Source: Microbacterium sp. SD291 (GTDB lineage Bacteria; Actinomycetota; Actinomycetes; Actinomycetales; Microbacteriaceae). Taken from it: a stretch of 64,000 bases of DNA. This document shows positions 27,170-35,171 of the stretch, one piece after another (within the stretch, counting starts at the first letter, position 1; each line of letters begins with the position of its first letter). The notes beneath the pieces were generated by a model. It did no database searches. It saw only the letters and a program-made list of their open reading frames with translations, and was not told where the DNA came from. Position numbers and translations under genes: made by a program. The stretch is taken from NCBI RefSeq assembly GCF_017355365.1, contig NZ_JADIJR010000003.1:123532-187531 (forward strand), in the 5' to 3' direction.

Positions 27170-28354
27170 TCAGCCCTTGACCGTGAGCCAGGCGTCCGTC
27201 CACTGCTGGAAGTTGGTGCAGGTCACGTCGGTGCGACCGTCGATGCACTGCTCGATCGGGGTGGTCCAGAACCACACCTTCTCGAAGTACTCCTCATCCG
27301 TGGCGTGGTAGTAGTCGCAGTGCGCCTGCGCCTCGTCGCCGGTCTCGCAGAAGGCGGCGTTCGCGGGAGCCATTCCGAAGTTCATCGCGATCGCGCCGTT
27401 CACCTCGGGAGAGGACGCGTAGTCCATCCACGCGTACGCGCAGTTGGGATTCTTCGACTCCGCGGCGAGCATCCAGGCATCCGACCATCCGGTCGAGCCC
27501 TCCTCGGGGAGGACGCTCTTGAACCTGTCGTCCTCGGTGAGCTTGCGCAGCACCTCCCACGAGGTGCCGAGCACCGTCGTGCCTCCGGCGAAGGAGGTGA
27601 TCTGAGCCACCGGGTCGGCCCAGTATTCGGAGATGATGCTGTTCTGCTGCTTGAGCAGGTCGATCGCGGCCGCCAGCTGCTCCTCGTCGAGGGCGTAGGG
27701 GTTGGTGATGCCGAGGTCGGGCTCGTGCGTCATCAGATAGACCGCGGCGTCTGCGATGTAGATCGGGGCGTCGTACGCGGTGATCTTGCCCGCGTACGGG
27801 CTGTCCTTCTCCCACGCGACATCCCAGCTCGTCGGCTCCTCCGTGACGACTTCGCTGTCGTACTGCAGGATGTTGGCGCCGCGTCCGATCGGGATGCCGT
27901 ACGACTTGCCGTTGATCGTGTCGTAGATCTGGCCCTTCATCCCCTCGACGATGTCGTCGCCGAAGTTCGGGATCAGGTCGAGGTTGAGCGGCTGCACATC
28001 GCCGCCGGCGATCAGCCGGAGGCTCGCGTCGCCGGATGCCGACACGAGGTCGTAGTCGCCGGTGCGCATGAGCTGGACCATCTCGTCGCTCGTGCCCGCC
28101 ACTCGCCGGTTCACGACGCAGCCGGTCTCCTCGGTGAATGCGTCGCTCCAGTCGGTCTCGACGAACCCACTCCAGGCGACGATGTTGACCTCGCCCTCGT
28201 TGTCACCGAGCTCCTCGAGCATGGGGATGTCGGGGACGTCGATCTGGAGTTCGCCGCTTCCCCCTGCCGGAGCCTCGGTGGTGCCGGAACAGGCGGAAAG
28301 GGAGAGCACGGCGACGGCGGCCATCGCCGAGGCTGTGAGGATCTTGTTACGCAT
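27170..28354 (-). CDS. ABC transporter substrate-binding lipoprotein, PotD-like
   Basis: 394 residues from the ATG at 28354. The signal peptide ends in LSAC (Cys22), so it is a lipoprotein. The PotD/PotF type (periplasmic binding protein type 2) shows VNIVAWSGFVETDWSDAFTEETG at the start of the domain and FGMAPANAAFCE near the C-terminus. Several Trp and acidic residues are conserved where PotD binds polyamine amines, but exact ligand residues cannot be assigned here. Third-lobe Cys pairs are present. It is the second gene of the operon. Confidence 0.9.
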   Translation of the reverse strand: MRNKILTASAMAAVAVLSLSACSGTTEAPAGGSGELQIDVPDIPMLEELGDNEGEVNIVAWSGFVETDWSDAFTEETGCVVNRRVAGTSDEMVQLMRTGDYDLVSASGDASLRLIAGGDVQPLNLDLIPNFGDDIVEGMKGQIYDTINGKSYGIPIGRGANILQYDSEVVTEEPTSWDVAWEKDSPYAGKITAYDAPIYIADAAVYLMTHEPDLGITNPYALDEEQLAAAIDLLKQQNSIISEYWADPVAQITSFAGGTTVLGTSWEVLRKLTEDDRFKSVLPEEGSTGWSDAWMLAAESKNPNCAYAWMDYASSPEVNGAIAMNFGMAPANAAFCETGDEAQAHCDYYHATDEEYFEKVWFWTTPIEQCIDGRTDVTCTNFQQWTDAWLTVKG

Positions 28355-28396
28355 TGGATCGCTCCTTCGTGTCAGGTGCTGCAGGGTGGTGTGGGG

Positions 28397-29470
28397 TCAT
28401 CCGGGAAGCCGTGCCGCGTGACCGGGGGTCCACGCGACTCGGACGTGGTCCCCCCGGCCCAATGCGGCTCGGGCAGAGGGGTCGTGCGCGTTCGGGCGCT
28501 CGGCGATGATGTCGGCGCCTGCGCCGGTCGAGACGAGATAGCGGGTGGCAGGACCCGTGTAGACGACCTCGCGGATCGTTCCGGCGAGAGACACCTCGCC
28601 GTCCTCCGGCGCGTCCTCGCGGTCGATCAGCCGGATCCGCTCGGGACGGATGCTCATGGTGCTGCGATCGCCGGTGAGATCCTCCGCGAGATCGCCGCCG
28701 ATCAGGTTCGACAAGCCGAGGAAGCGCGCGACGAACTCCGTCTGCGGATACTCGTACACCTCCCTGGCGGTGCCGATCTGCTCGATGCGCCCGTTGTTGA
28801 ACACAGCCACGCGGTCGCTCAGCGTGAGCGCCTCCTCCTGGTCATGCGTGACGAAGATGAAGGTGATGCCCACCTCGCGCTGGATCTGCTTGAGCTCGAT
28901 CTGCATCTGCTCGCGGAGCTGCTTGTCGAGCGCACCGAGCGGCTCGTCGAGCAGGAGCACCTGCGGGCGCAGGATCAGCGCCCTGGCGAGGGCGATGCGC
29001 TGACGCTGGCCGCCCGAGAGCTGATGCGGAAGACGGTCGGCGACGTGGTCGAGACGCACCTGCTCGAGCGACTGGGTCACGCGCGCGGTTCGCGACGTCC
29101 TCCCCTCGCCGCGGACCCGCAGACCGTAGCCGACGTTCTCCGCGATGGTCAGGTGCGGAAAGAGCGCATAGTCCTGGAAGACGGTGTTCACAGGGCGGGC
29201 GTGCGGCGGCGTGCGCGTGACGTCGACTCCGGAGAGGCGGATGCTGCCGCTGGTCGCATCCTCGAAGCCTGCGATCATCCGCAGGACCGTCGTCTTGCCC
29301 GAACCGGAAGGTCCGAGCATCGAGAGGAACTCCCCCGATGCCACCTCGAGTTCGAGGTCCTTGACCGCGGTGAAGTCGCCGAAGGACTTGGTGACGCCGG
29401 TCAGCGAGACGGCCCCGTCGGTCTTCGGGCCGTCTCCGACTGCGGGTGCGGCTGGTGCTGTGGCGATCAT
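28397..29470 (-). CDS. ABC transporter ATP-binding protein, PotA-like
   Basis: 357 residues from the ATG at 29470, chosen because GAGGAG lies six bases upstream, although the frame is open further. Walker A is GPSGSGKT (53-60), the signature is LSGGQRQR, Walker B is LLLDEPLGALD, and the H-loop is VTHDQEEA. A C-terminal TOBE domain (about 285-355) is present as in PotA/CysA/MalK-type ATPases. First gene of the transporter operon, with the ATPase leading, which is common for polyamine importers in actinobacteria. The promoter carries a tandem 8-base repeat. Confidence 0.95.
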   Translation of the reverse strand: MIATAPAAPAVGDGPKTDGAVSLTGVTKSFGDFTAVKDLELEVASGEFLSMLGPSGSGKTTVLRMIAGFEDATSGSIRLSGVDVTRTPPHARPVNTVFQDYALFPHLTIAENVGYGLRVRGEGRTSRTARVTQSLEQVRLDHVADRLPHQLSGGQRQRIALARALILRPQVLLLDEPLGALDKQLREQMQIELKQIQREVGITFIFVTHDQEEALTLSDRVAVFNNGRIEQIGTAREVYEYPQTEFVARFLGLSNLIGGDLAEDLTGDRSTMSIRPERIRLIDREDAPEDGEVSLAGTIREVVYTGPATRYLVSTGAGADIIAERPNAHDPSARAALGRGDHVRVAWTPGHAARLPG

Positions 29471-29509
29471 CTCGCGCTCCTCGATCAACGTCGAACTCGG
29501 AAGGTTCAC

Positions 29510-29540
29510 TAAACATATAAACATAGAGGTAATATTTCAA
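29510..29540 (-). promoter_or_regulatory. promoter of the PotA-like operon with tandem 8-base repeat
   Basis: On the minus strand TTGAAA (29535-29540) and TATGTT (29512-29517) are 17 bases apart. TAAACATA occurs twice in tandem at 29510-29517 and 29518-29525, covering the -10 region. This is a plausible regulator site, and the divergent GntR gene begins 46 bases away. Confidence 0.6.
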
Positions 29541-29585
29541 GTAGCAGTTTTGCCGCGTTCGACGACGAGGGTGGAGAATCGCAGA

Positions 29586-30383
29586 ATGGGATCGATGTCA
29601 GCGCCGAGTCCGGCCGCCGGTTCCATGGCGCCCGCAGAGCGGGGTCCTGAGAGCCCGCGGCATCCGCACCGCCTGCAGGGGGCACTGTTCCAGCCCATCG
29701 GCGACGAGGGCAGGGCGGAGCTCGTCGAACGGCGACTCGTCGATGCGATCACCCGCGGCCACCTGCGTGCCGGCGAACGCCTCCCCACCGAGTCCGACCT
29801 CGCCAGGAGCCTCGGCGTCGCGCCGGTCACCGTGCGCGAAGCCCTGCTCGCGCTGAGGGGCCGCGGCCTCGTCACGACACGGCGCGGCCGCAACGGGGGC
29901 AGCTTCGTGGCCGAGCACGCCGACCCGCTCTCGTTCGCGCGCGACGCCGTGCGCTCGACCTCGCGCCTGGCCCTTCGCGACCTCGGCGCGCACTACGCGG
30001 CGATCACCGGCGCCTGCGTGCGACTCGCTGCCCGTCGCGCAGATCCCTCGGAGGCGCAGCAGGTGCGAAGGCGCCTGGAGCGCCTCGACGAGCTCGACGG
30101 AGAACTCCAGCGCCGGCTGCTCGACGATATCCAGATCGAGATCGTCGCGCTCAGCCAGTCGGCGAGGCTCACCAGGGAGCAGATGAAGCTCCAGGCCGAG
30201 CTCTCGCCGTACCTCCGCCTCGTCGCCCACGAGAACGACGACCGCAGGAGGCAGGCCGAGCATCTGGCCGCCGTCGTCGACGCGGTCGAGGCCGCGGACG
30301 CGGTGGCCGCCGGGGAGCGCACCGAGCTCATGGTCGCGGAGACCATCGACGCACTCATCCACATCCAGTCCCGGATCGACTGA
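29586..30383 (+). CDS. GntR-family regulator with a degenerate FCD-like domain
   Basis: 265 residues. ATG at 29586 has GGAG nine bases upstream. A winged-helix GntR domain covers about 43-112: ELVERRLVDAITRGHLRAGE, RLPTESDLARSLGVAPVTVR, REALLALRGRGLVTTRRGRN. The helical C-terminus (115-265) has the length of an FCD domain, but the FCD FH-x3-(L/A) helix reads DIQIEIVALSQSARL and the last His helix reads ERTELMVAETID, so the metal-binding His set is mostly lost. It is divergent from the ABC transporter and probably controls it. A soluble Cache protein is its downstream partner. Confidence 0.85.
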   Translation: MGSMSAPSPAAGSMAPAERGPESPRHPHRLQGALFQPIGDEGRAELVERRLVDAITRGHLRAGERLPTESDLARSLGVAPVTVREALLALRGRGLVTTRRGRNGGSFVAEHADPLSFARDAVRSTSRLALRDLGAHYAAITGACVRLAARRADPSEAQQVRRRLERLDELDGELQRRLLDDIQIEIVALSQSARLTREQMKLQAELSPYLRLVAHENDDRRRQAEHLAAVVDAVEAADAVAAGERTELMVAETIDALIHIQSRID

Positions 30384-30419
30384 GATGAAGCCCGACATCG
30401 ACGTGCACAGGAGGACGCG

Positions 30420-31133
30420 ATGACCACAGGAACCGAGACCGCGATCGAGGCGGCAGCAGAGATCGTCCAGGAGTACTTCTCCGCACCGATCAGGGCGCTG
30501 CTCGGCTGGGTCGGCCCGTTCGCGGACCAGGTCGCCGAGGTGCGCCGCAGCGGCCCGCTCACGAGCGCCAGGATCGACGCTCTGGTCGAGCCTCATGCGC
30601 TCGAGACGCTCGATCTGCGCGGCGTCCCGGTGTACGGCGCCGGGTTCATCGCGGCGATCGATCTGCTCGCGGACGCGCACAGCCACCTCGCCTGGTGGCA
30701 GGGCGAGGATCGCCGGCAGCTCGTGCTCGCCTCGCAGTCCGTGAACAAGGAGAACATCGACTACAGCGCCCTCGAGTGGTACCGGGTGCCGATGACCTCC
30801 GGAGAACCGCACGTCGCAGGTCCGTACGTCGACTACCTGTGCAGCGACGAGTACACGATCACGATCGCCGTGCCGGCCGAGATCGGCGGGGAGCTGATCG
30901 GCGTCGCCGGACTCGACCTGCTCGTGGCCGCCGTCGAGAAGGAGCTCACGCCCCGTTTCGCCGCACTCGGCCACCAGGTCACGCTGACGAACGGCGTCGG
31001 CCGCGTCGTCGTCTCGACCGACCCCCGCTGCGCGACCGGGGACTCCGTGCGCGGCAGCAGGCTCGCCGGGCTCCCCCGCGTCGCGTGCCCCGGCGTCGCG
31101 CTGGACGTCATCGTCGAGCCGATGGACGGTTGA
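30420..31133 (+). CDS. soluble Cache-domain protein
   Basis: 237 residues. ATG at 30420 has AGGAGG seven bases upstream, a strong ribosome site. The protein is a Cache/PDC-type sensor by its pattern: NKENIDYSALEWYRVPMTSG, GPYVDYLCSDEYTITIAVPA (the Cache W-Y...GPY-x-D core), then GGELIGVAGLDLLVAAVEKE. Cache domains usually sit outside the cell between two membrane helices. Here no signal or membrane segment is visible, and no output domain follows. It lies 36 bases after the GntR gene, so a shared ligand is likely. A polyamine or amine ligand is inferred from the transporter. Confidence 0.8.
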   Translation: MTTGTETAIEAAAEIVQEYFSAPIRALLGWVGPFADQVAEVRRSGPLTSARIDALVEPHALETLDLRGVPVYGAGFIAAIDLLADAHSHLAWWQGEDRRQLVLASQSVNKENIDYSALEWYRVPMTSGEPHVAGPYVDYLCSDEYTITIAVPAEIGGELIGVAGLDLLVAAVEKELTPRFAALGHQVTLTNGVGRVVVSTDPRCATGDSVRGSRLAGLPRVACPGVALDVIVEPMDG

Positions 31134-31143
31134 AAAGAATCTC

Positions 31144-31236
31144 TTGACACCCGCTGAGGTGCGGGTGCACCCTGTTTACAGATCAACTCAGCGCCCGGTA
31201 GACATGCAGGCATCGCCGCAGCACCGGGCGCTGAGT
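31144..31236. repeat. intergenic inverted repeat with 14-bp arms
   Basis: ACTCAGCGCCCGGT (31186-31199) and ACCGGGCGCTGAGT (31223-31236) are perfect arms around a 23-base loop. A TTGACA hexamer (31144-31149) and a 6-bp stem (ACCCGC/GCGGGT, 31149-31166) precede it. No good -10 follows. It lies between the Cache gene and prsW, which converge. A terminator or a small RNA is possible, and neither is shown. Confidence 0.45.
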
Positions 31237-31262
31237 GTTGCTGCGGGCAGGTCCCCGGCGCA

Positions 31263-31288
31263 GCTCCGACGCGGCTCCGACGCGGCTC
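31263..31288. repeat. short tandem repeat at the end of prsW
   Basis: GCTCCGACGCG occurs twice in tandem (31263-31273, 31274-31284), followed by GCTC. The last bases touch the prsW stop codon (31287-31289). Confidence 0.6.
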
Positions 31289-32627
31289 AGTAGGCCAGGA
31301 GGGCGGCGCGCGTGGCCCGGGTCCGCACCAGGAGCGCCTGCTCGTCGGTCGCCGCCATCGGATCGCGGCCGGTGATCGCCCGCTGGCGGACCGCGGCCAA
31401 TGCGGTGGAGTCCTTGATGAACTCGCGCATCAGCGGCCGGCGATCGCCGCGGAGCTGCGAGGCCCATGTGAGAGCGCCCTTGCGTCCGGCCGGCGTCGCG
31501 AGCATGGTGATCTCCTCGGGCGTGAACCAGCCGGCTGCGGCGTAGTCGCCGAGGCGGGCCCTGGTGAGTCTCGCCTCCTCACGGCGCAGCGCGACGATGC
31601 CGAGGATGAAGCCGATGAACAGCGGCACCTGGAGGATGAAGTACAGCAGGAAGAAGTCGGCGAACGACGATCCGTTCCACAGCCCGTGCAGGACCATCGC
31701 GCCCAGCATGCCGAGGAGTCCGAACCCGAGAGCCGACCCGGCGGATGCGTGGCGACGAGCCGCCAGCCCGATCGCCAGCCCTGTGAGCGAGGTGAACATC
31801 GCGTGGGCGAAGGGAGACATCACGGCGCGCATGATGAACGTCACCGTCAGCTGCTCGCCGCCGCCTTCGATGAGGCTGATCGCGAAGTACTGGATGTTCT
31901 CCGTGAAGGCGAAGCCGGCGCCGACGAGCGCCCCGTAGACGACGCCGTCGACGGGACCGTCGAACGACCGGCGCGCGATCAGGAAGATCAGGAAGACTCC
32001 GACGCCCTTCCAGAACTCCTCCACGATCGGGGCCTGCACGACGGCGCCGGCGACCTCGCCGCGCGGGCCGACGGCGAGCGTGAGGCCGAGGTCGACGAGC
32101 AGCGTCAGTCCGATCGCCGCGATCGCACCCCACGCCACCGCGAAGAACACGAGCGTCCTGGGTTCGGGTTCCCATCGGTCGATCATCCGGACGACGAAGA
32201 ACACGACGGCCAGCGGGACGAGGGCCAGGACCAGGCCGATGACCGAGGCGAGCGGGCCGAGGAAGAGCCCGAAGTACGCGATCAGCGCGAGCATCAGCAG
32301 GCCGAGGAACCCGAACAGGCCGTACAGCGCGATGCGCCCGCCCCGGCGGCCGGCCGGCAGTGCCGGAAGACCCTCCGCGGGCGACGGCGCGACGGGTGCG
32401 GGCGGCGAGTACGGCGTCGGCTGCGCCAGCACCGAGGCGTATCCGGGCTGCTGCGTGAACTGCGCGGGAGCGTAGCTCGACTGCGCATACTGCTGGGCGG
32501 AGTACTGATGCGGGGCCGGCGGCTGGAGCGCCGGCGGCTGCGGGGCGACGTCGTGGTGCGGGAGCTGCGGCTGCGGAGCCGGCGGCGGCGTGTACGGCGA
32601 TGGCTGGGACGGTCCTCCGGAACTCAT
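31287..32627 (-). CDS. PrsW-family intramembrane metalloprotease
   Basis: 446 residues from the ATG at 32627, with a TTG two codons upstream as an alternative. The first 95 residues are a Pro/Gln/Tyr-rich cytoplasmic tail. Then come about eight membrane helices. PrsW signatures are complete: Glu203-Glu204 in VEEFWKG, FTENIQY, SPFAHAMF (His275) and HGLWN (His314), the residues thought to bind zinc in this family. B. subtilis PrsW cleaves anti-sigma factor RsiW. The target here is unknown. The C-terminal 90 residues are a soluble extension. Confidence 0.92.
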   Translation of the reverse strand: MSSGGPSQPSPYTPPPAPQPQLPHHDVAPQPPALQPPAPHQYSAQQYAQSSYAPAQFTQQPGYASVLAQPTPYSPPAPVAPSPAEGLPALPAGRRGGRIALYGLFGFLGLLMLALIAYFGLFLGPLASVIGLVLALVPLAVVFFVVRMIDRWEPEPRTLVFFAVAWGAIAAIGLTLLVDLGLTLAVGPRGEVAGAVVQAPIVEEFWKGVGVFLIFLIARRSFDGPVDGVVYGALVGAGFAFTENIQYFAISLIEGGGEQLTVTFIMRAVMSPFAHAMFTSLTGLAIGLAARRHASAGSALGFGLLGMLGAMVLHGLWNGSSFADFFLLYFILQVPLFIGFILGIVALRREEARLTRARLGDYAAAGWFTPEEITMLATPAGRKGALTWASQLRGDRRPLMREFIKDSTALAAVRQRAITGRDPMAATDEQALLVRTRATRAALLAY

Positions 32628-32716
32628 AGCCAAAGCATATGGCGCACAACCACGATCTCAGGGCTCTGGTGACTTCCTCCAGCCATTTCCGGCATGCCAC
32701 CGGCTACCGTAGAGGT

Positions 32717-33586
32717 ATGCGGTTCGCTCATCTGCGCCGTGCTGACTCCCCCGTTGCGAATCTCGCCGTGGTGGAGCATGCCGACGCCATCCTCGTCTCT
32801 GACCTCCTTCCCGACGCGCCTGCCACCCTGCAGCACCTGATCGAGAGGGGCGATGACGCGCTCGTCGCCCTGCGCGCGGCCCTCGCCGAGGGCTCTGCGC
32901 CACGGCATCCTCTCGGCGACTGGGCATTCGCCTCTGCCGTGATCGCTCCCCCGGCGGTCCTCGCGGTCGGCCTGAACTACGCGGCGCACTCCAGCGAGCT
33001 CGGGCTCAAGACCGACGCCGCGCCGACCGTGTTCACGCTGTGGCCGAACTCCCTCACCGGCCACGAGCAGACCACGACCTGGCCGCGCGCTCTCAGCGAG
33101 GCCGTCGACTACGAGGCCGAGCTCGGGGTGCTGATCGGCACGCACGTCAAGGACGTGACCGAGGATCGCGCGCTGGATCACGTCTGGGGCTACACGGCCG
33201 TGAACGACATCACCGCCCGCAACATCCAGTTCGCCGAGGCGCAGTGGTCGAGGTGCAAGTCATTCGACGGCTTCACTCCGACCGGCCCCTTCGCGGTGAC
33301 GGCCGACGAGATCCCTGACCCCCAGGATCTCCACATCTGGACCGTCGTCGACGGCCACACGGTGCAGGACTCCAGTACGGGGCAGATGGTCCGCTCGGTG
33401 GCGAAGCTGATCGCGCACCTCTCCCAGTCGCTGACGCTGCTGCCCGGCACGCTCATCTCCACCGGAAGCCCGGGGGGTGCCGGCTACTCACGCGATCCGC
33501 AGATCTTCCTCCGGGACCGCTCCACCGTGACGGTCGGCATCGACGGCATCGGCGAGCTCACGACGCACTGCCGCATCCTGGGCTGA
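32717..33586 (+). CDS. fumarylacetoacetate hydrolase-family protein
   Basis: 289 residues from the ATG at 32717. The FAH domain occupies about 80-289: VLAVGLNYAAHSSELG, SEAVDYEAELGVLIG with its metal-binding Glu residues, GYTAVNDITARN, and WSRCKSFDGFTPTGPF (the F-D-x-F-x-P-x-GP pattern), ending in GSPGGAGYSRDP. Members hydrolyse C-C bonds of acylpyruvates or fumarylacetoacetate in aromatic catabolism, or decarboxylate oxaloacetate. The N-terminal 75 residues are a small FAH_N-like region. It is monocistronic and the substrate is not inferable. Confidence 0.92.
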   Translation: MRFAHLRRADSPVANLAVVEHADAILVSDLLPDAPATLQHLIERGDDALVALRAALAEGSAPRHPLGDWAFASAVIAPPAVLAVGLNYAAHSSELGLKTDAAPTVFTLWPNSLTGHEQTTTWPRALSEAVDYEAELGVLIGTHVKDVTEDRALDHVWGYTAVNDITARNIQFAEAQWSRCKSFDGFTPTGPFAVTADEIPDPQDLHIWTVVDGHTVQDSSTGQMVRSVAKLIAHLSQSLTLLPGTLISTGSPGGAGYSRDPQIFLRDRSTVTVGIDGIGELTTHCRILG

Positions 33587-33597
33587 CGCCGGACGCG

Positions 33598-33632
33598 GAA
33601 GAGGGGGATGCTCTGCCGCATCCCCCCTCTTC
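33598..33632. terminator. bidirectional terminator between the FAH gene and aspA
   Basis: Arms 33598-33611 and 33618-33632 (GAAGAGGGGGATGC against its complement with one bulged C) around a 6-base loop. It lies between convergent genes. Confidence 0.85.
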
Positions 33633-33658
33633 TCGTCCGGTCAGATCGCGGTCCGCGC

Positions 33659-35119
33659 TCAGAGCTCGATGAGATCCTCGGCGGCGATGATCGGGATGGC
33701 CGCGGTGACGGCCTCGAGTCCAGACAGGCGCGCGGGAGAGAGCTGCTTGATGACCTCCTCGCGTGACATCAGACCGGCTTCCACGACGAGGTCTGCCACG
33801 TTGCGGTTGGTCAGCAGCGCGGTCTTCGCGAGCGCCGCGGCCGCGGCGTAGCCGATGAACGGGGTCAGCGCCGTGATCACGCCGACCGAGGCGCCGACCA
33901 TGGCGCCGAGCCGGTCGCGGTTCGCGGTGATGCCGTCGACGCAGTTGACGCGGAGGGTCCACATCGCCTGGCGCATCCAGGTGATCGACTGGAAGATCGA
34001 GTGCGCGATGACCGGCTCGAAGGCGTTCAGCTGCAGCTGGCCGCCCTCGACTGCCATGGTCACCGTCATGTCGGCGCCGACGACGGCGAATGCGACCTGG
34101 TTCACGACCTCGGGGATGACCGGGTTGACCTTGCCTGGCATGATGCTGGATCCGGCCTGCATCGCGGGCAGGTTGATCTCGCCGAGACCCGCCTGCGGGC
34201 CGGAGGAGAGCAGCCGCAGGTCGTTGCAGATCTTCGAGAGCTTGATCGCGTTGCGCTTCAGCGACGAGGAGAACGACATGAACGAGCCGGTGTCGCTGGT
34301 GGCTTCGACGAGGTCGCTGGCGGTGGCGAGGTCGAGACCGGAGATCTCGCGCAGGTGCTTGAGCACGGACGTCGCGTAGTCGGGGTGCGTGGTGATGCCG
34401 GTGCCGATCGCCGTCGCGCCCATGTTGATCTCGTACATCAGCCACGCGTTCTCGGTGAGGCGCGTGTGGTCGTAGCCGAGGGTGCTGGCGAAGCCGTGGA
34501 ACTCCTGGCCGAGCGTCATCGGCACGGCGTCCTGCAGCTGCGTGCGACCGACCTTGAGTACGTCGTGGAACTCCCCGGCCTTGCGCAGGAAGGACTGGCG
34601 CAGCATGTCCAGCTCGTCGAGGAGCGAGCGGAGCGTGAGCGAGAGACCGATCTTGACGGCCGTCGGGTAGACGTCGTTCGTGGACTGGCTGCGGTTGGTG
34701 TGATCGATCGGCGAGAGGAACGCGTAGTCGCCCTTCTCGCGCCCGGCCATCTCGAGCGCGATGTTGGTGATCACCTCGTTCGCGTTCATGTTCGTCGAGG
34801 TGCCGGCGCCGCCCTGGATGACGCCGACCGTGAACTGGTCGTGGAACTCGCCGTCGATGACGCGCTGCGCGGCGCGGTCGATGAGGTCGGCGCGCTCGGC
34901 GTCGAGGACTCCGATCTCCCTGTTCGCACGGGCGCTGGCCTGCTTGACCATCGCGAGGGCGACGACGAGGTCCGGATAGACCGAGATCGGGCGCTTCGTG
35001 ATCGGGAAGTTCGCGTCGGCGCGAGCGGTGTGGATTCCCCAGTACGCATCGGCAGGGATCTCCATGCTGCCGAGCGAATCTGTCTCTGTACGGGTGCGGG
35101 CGGGCGTGGCAGAAGCCAT
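33659..35119 (-). CDS. aspA: aspartate ammonia-lyase
   Basis: 486 residues from the ATG at 35119, with AAGGATG just upstream. Aspartase releases ammonia from L-aspartate to give fumarate in the cytoplasm. The superfamily signature is GSSIMPGKVNPVIPEVVNQV, in which VIPEVVNQV points to aspartase and not fumarase. Other conserved segments are GGAGTSTNMNANEV, SPIDHTNRSQSTNDVYPTA (H-x-N-x-SQS-x-ND) and VGRTQLQDAVPMTLGQE. Length is about 20 residues above E. coli AspA. It may cooperate with DctA, which imports C4 acids. Confidence 0.96.
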   Translation of the reverse strand: MASATPARTRTETDSLGSMEIPADAYWGIHTARADANFPITKRPISVYPDLVVALAMVKQASARANREIGVLDAERADLIDRAAQRVIDGEFHDQFTVGVIQGGAGTSTNMNANEVITNIALEMAGREKGDYAFLSPIDHTNRSQSTNDVYPTAVKIGLSLTLRSLLDELDMLRQSFLRKAGEFHDVLKVGRTQLQDAVPMTLGQEFHGFASTLGYDHTRLTENAWLMYEINMGATAIGTGITTHPDYATSVLKHLREISGLDLATASDLVEATSDTGSFMSFSSSLKRNAIKLSKICNDLRLLSSGPQAGLGEINLPAMQAGSSIMPGKVNPVIPEVVNQVAFAVVGADMTVTMAVEGGQLQLNAFEPVIAHSIFQSITWMRQAMWTLRVNCVDGITANRDRLGAMVGASVGVITALTPFIGYAAAAALAKTALLTNRNVADLVVEAGLMSREEVIKQLSPARLSGLEAVTAAIPIIAAEDLIEL

Positions 35120-35171
35120 GTCACATCCTTGTGGGTCGTGGCGGGTGAGAAACGCGGGGGATGCCACCAGT

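Noticed and set aside
31144..31172. TTGACA as a certain promoter
   Set aside because: No acceptable -10 box at 16-19 bases, so only the inverted repeat is reported.
33659..35119. Fumarase instead of aspartase
   Set aside because: The segment after GSSIMPGKVNP reads VIPEVVNQV as in aspartases, not the TQCEA type of fumarases.
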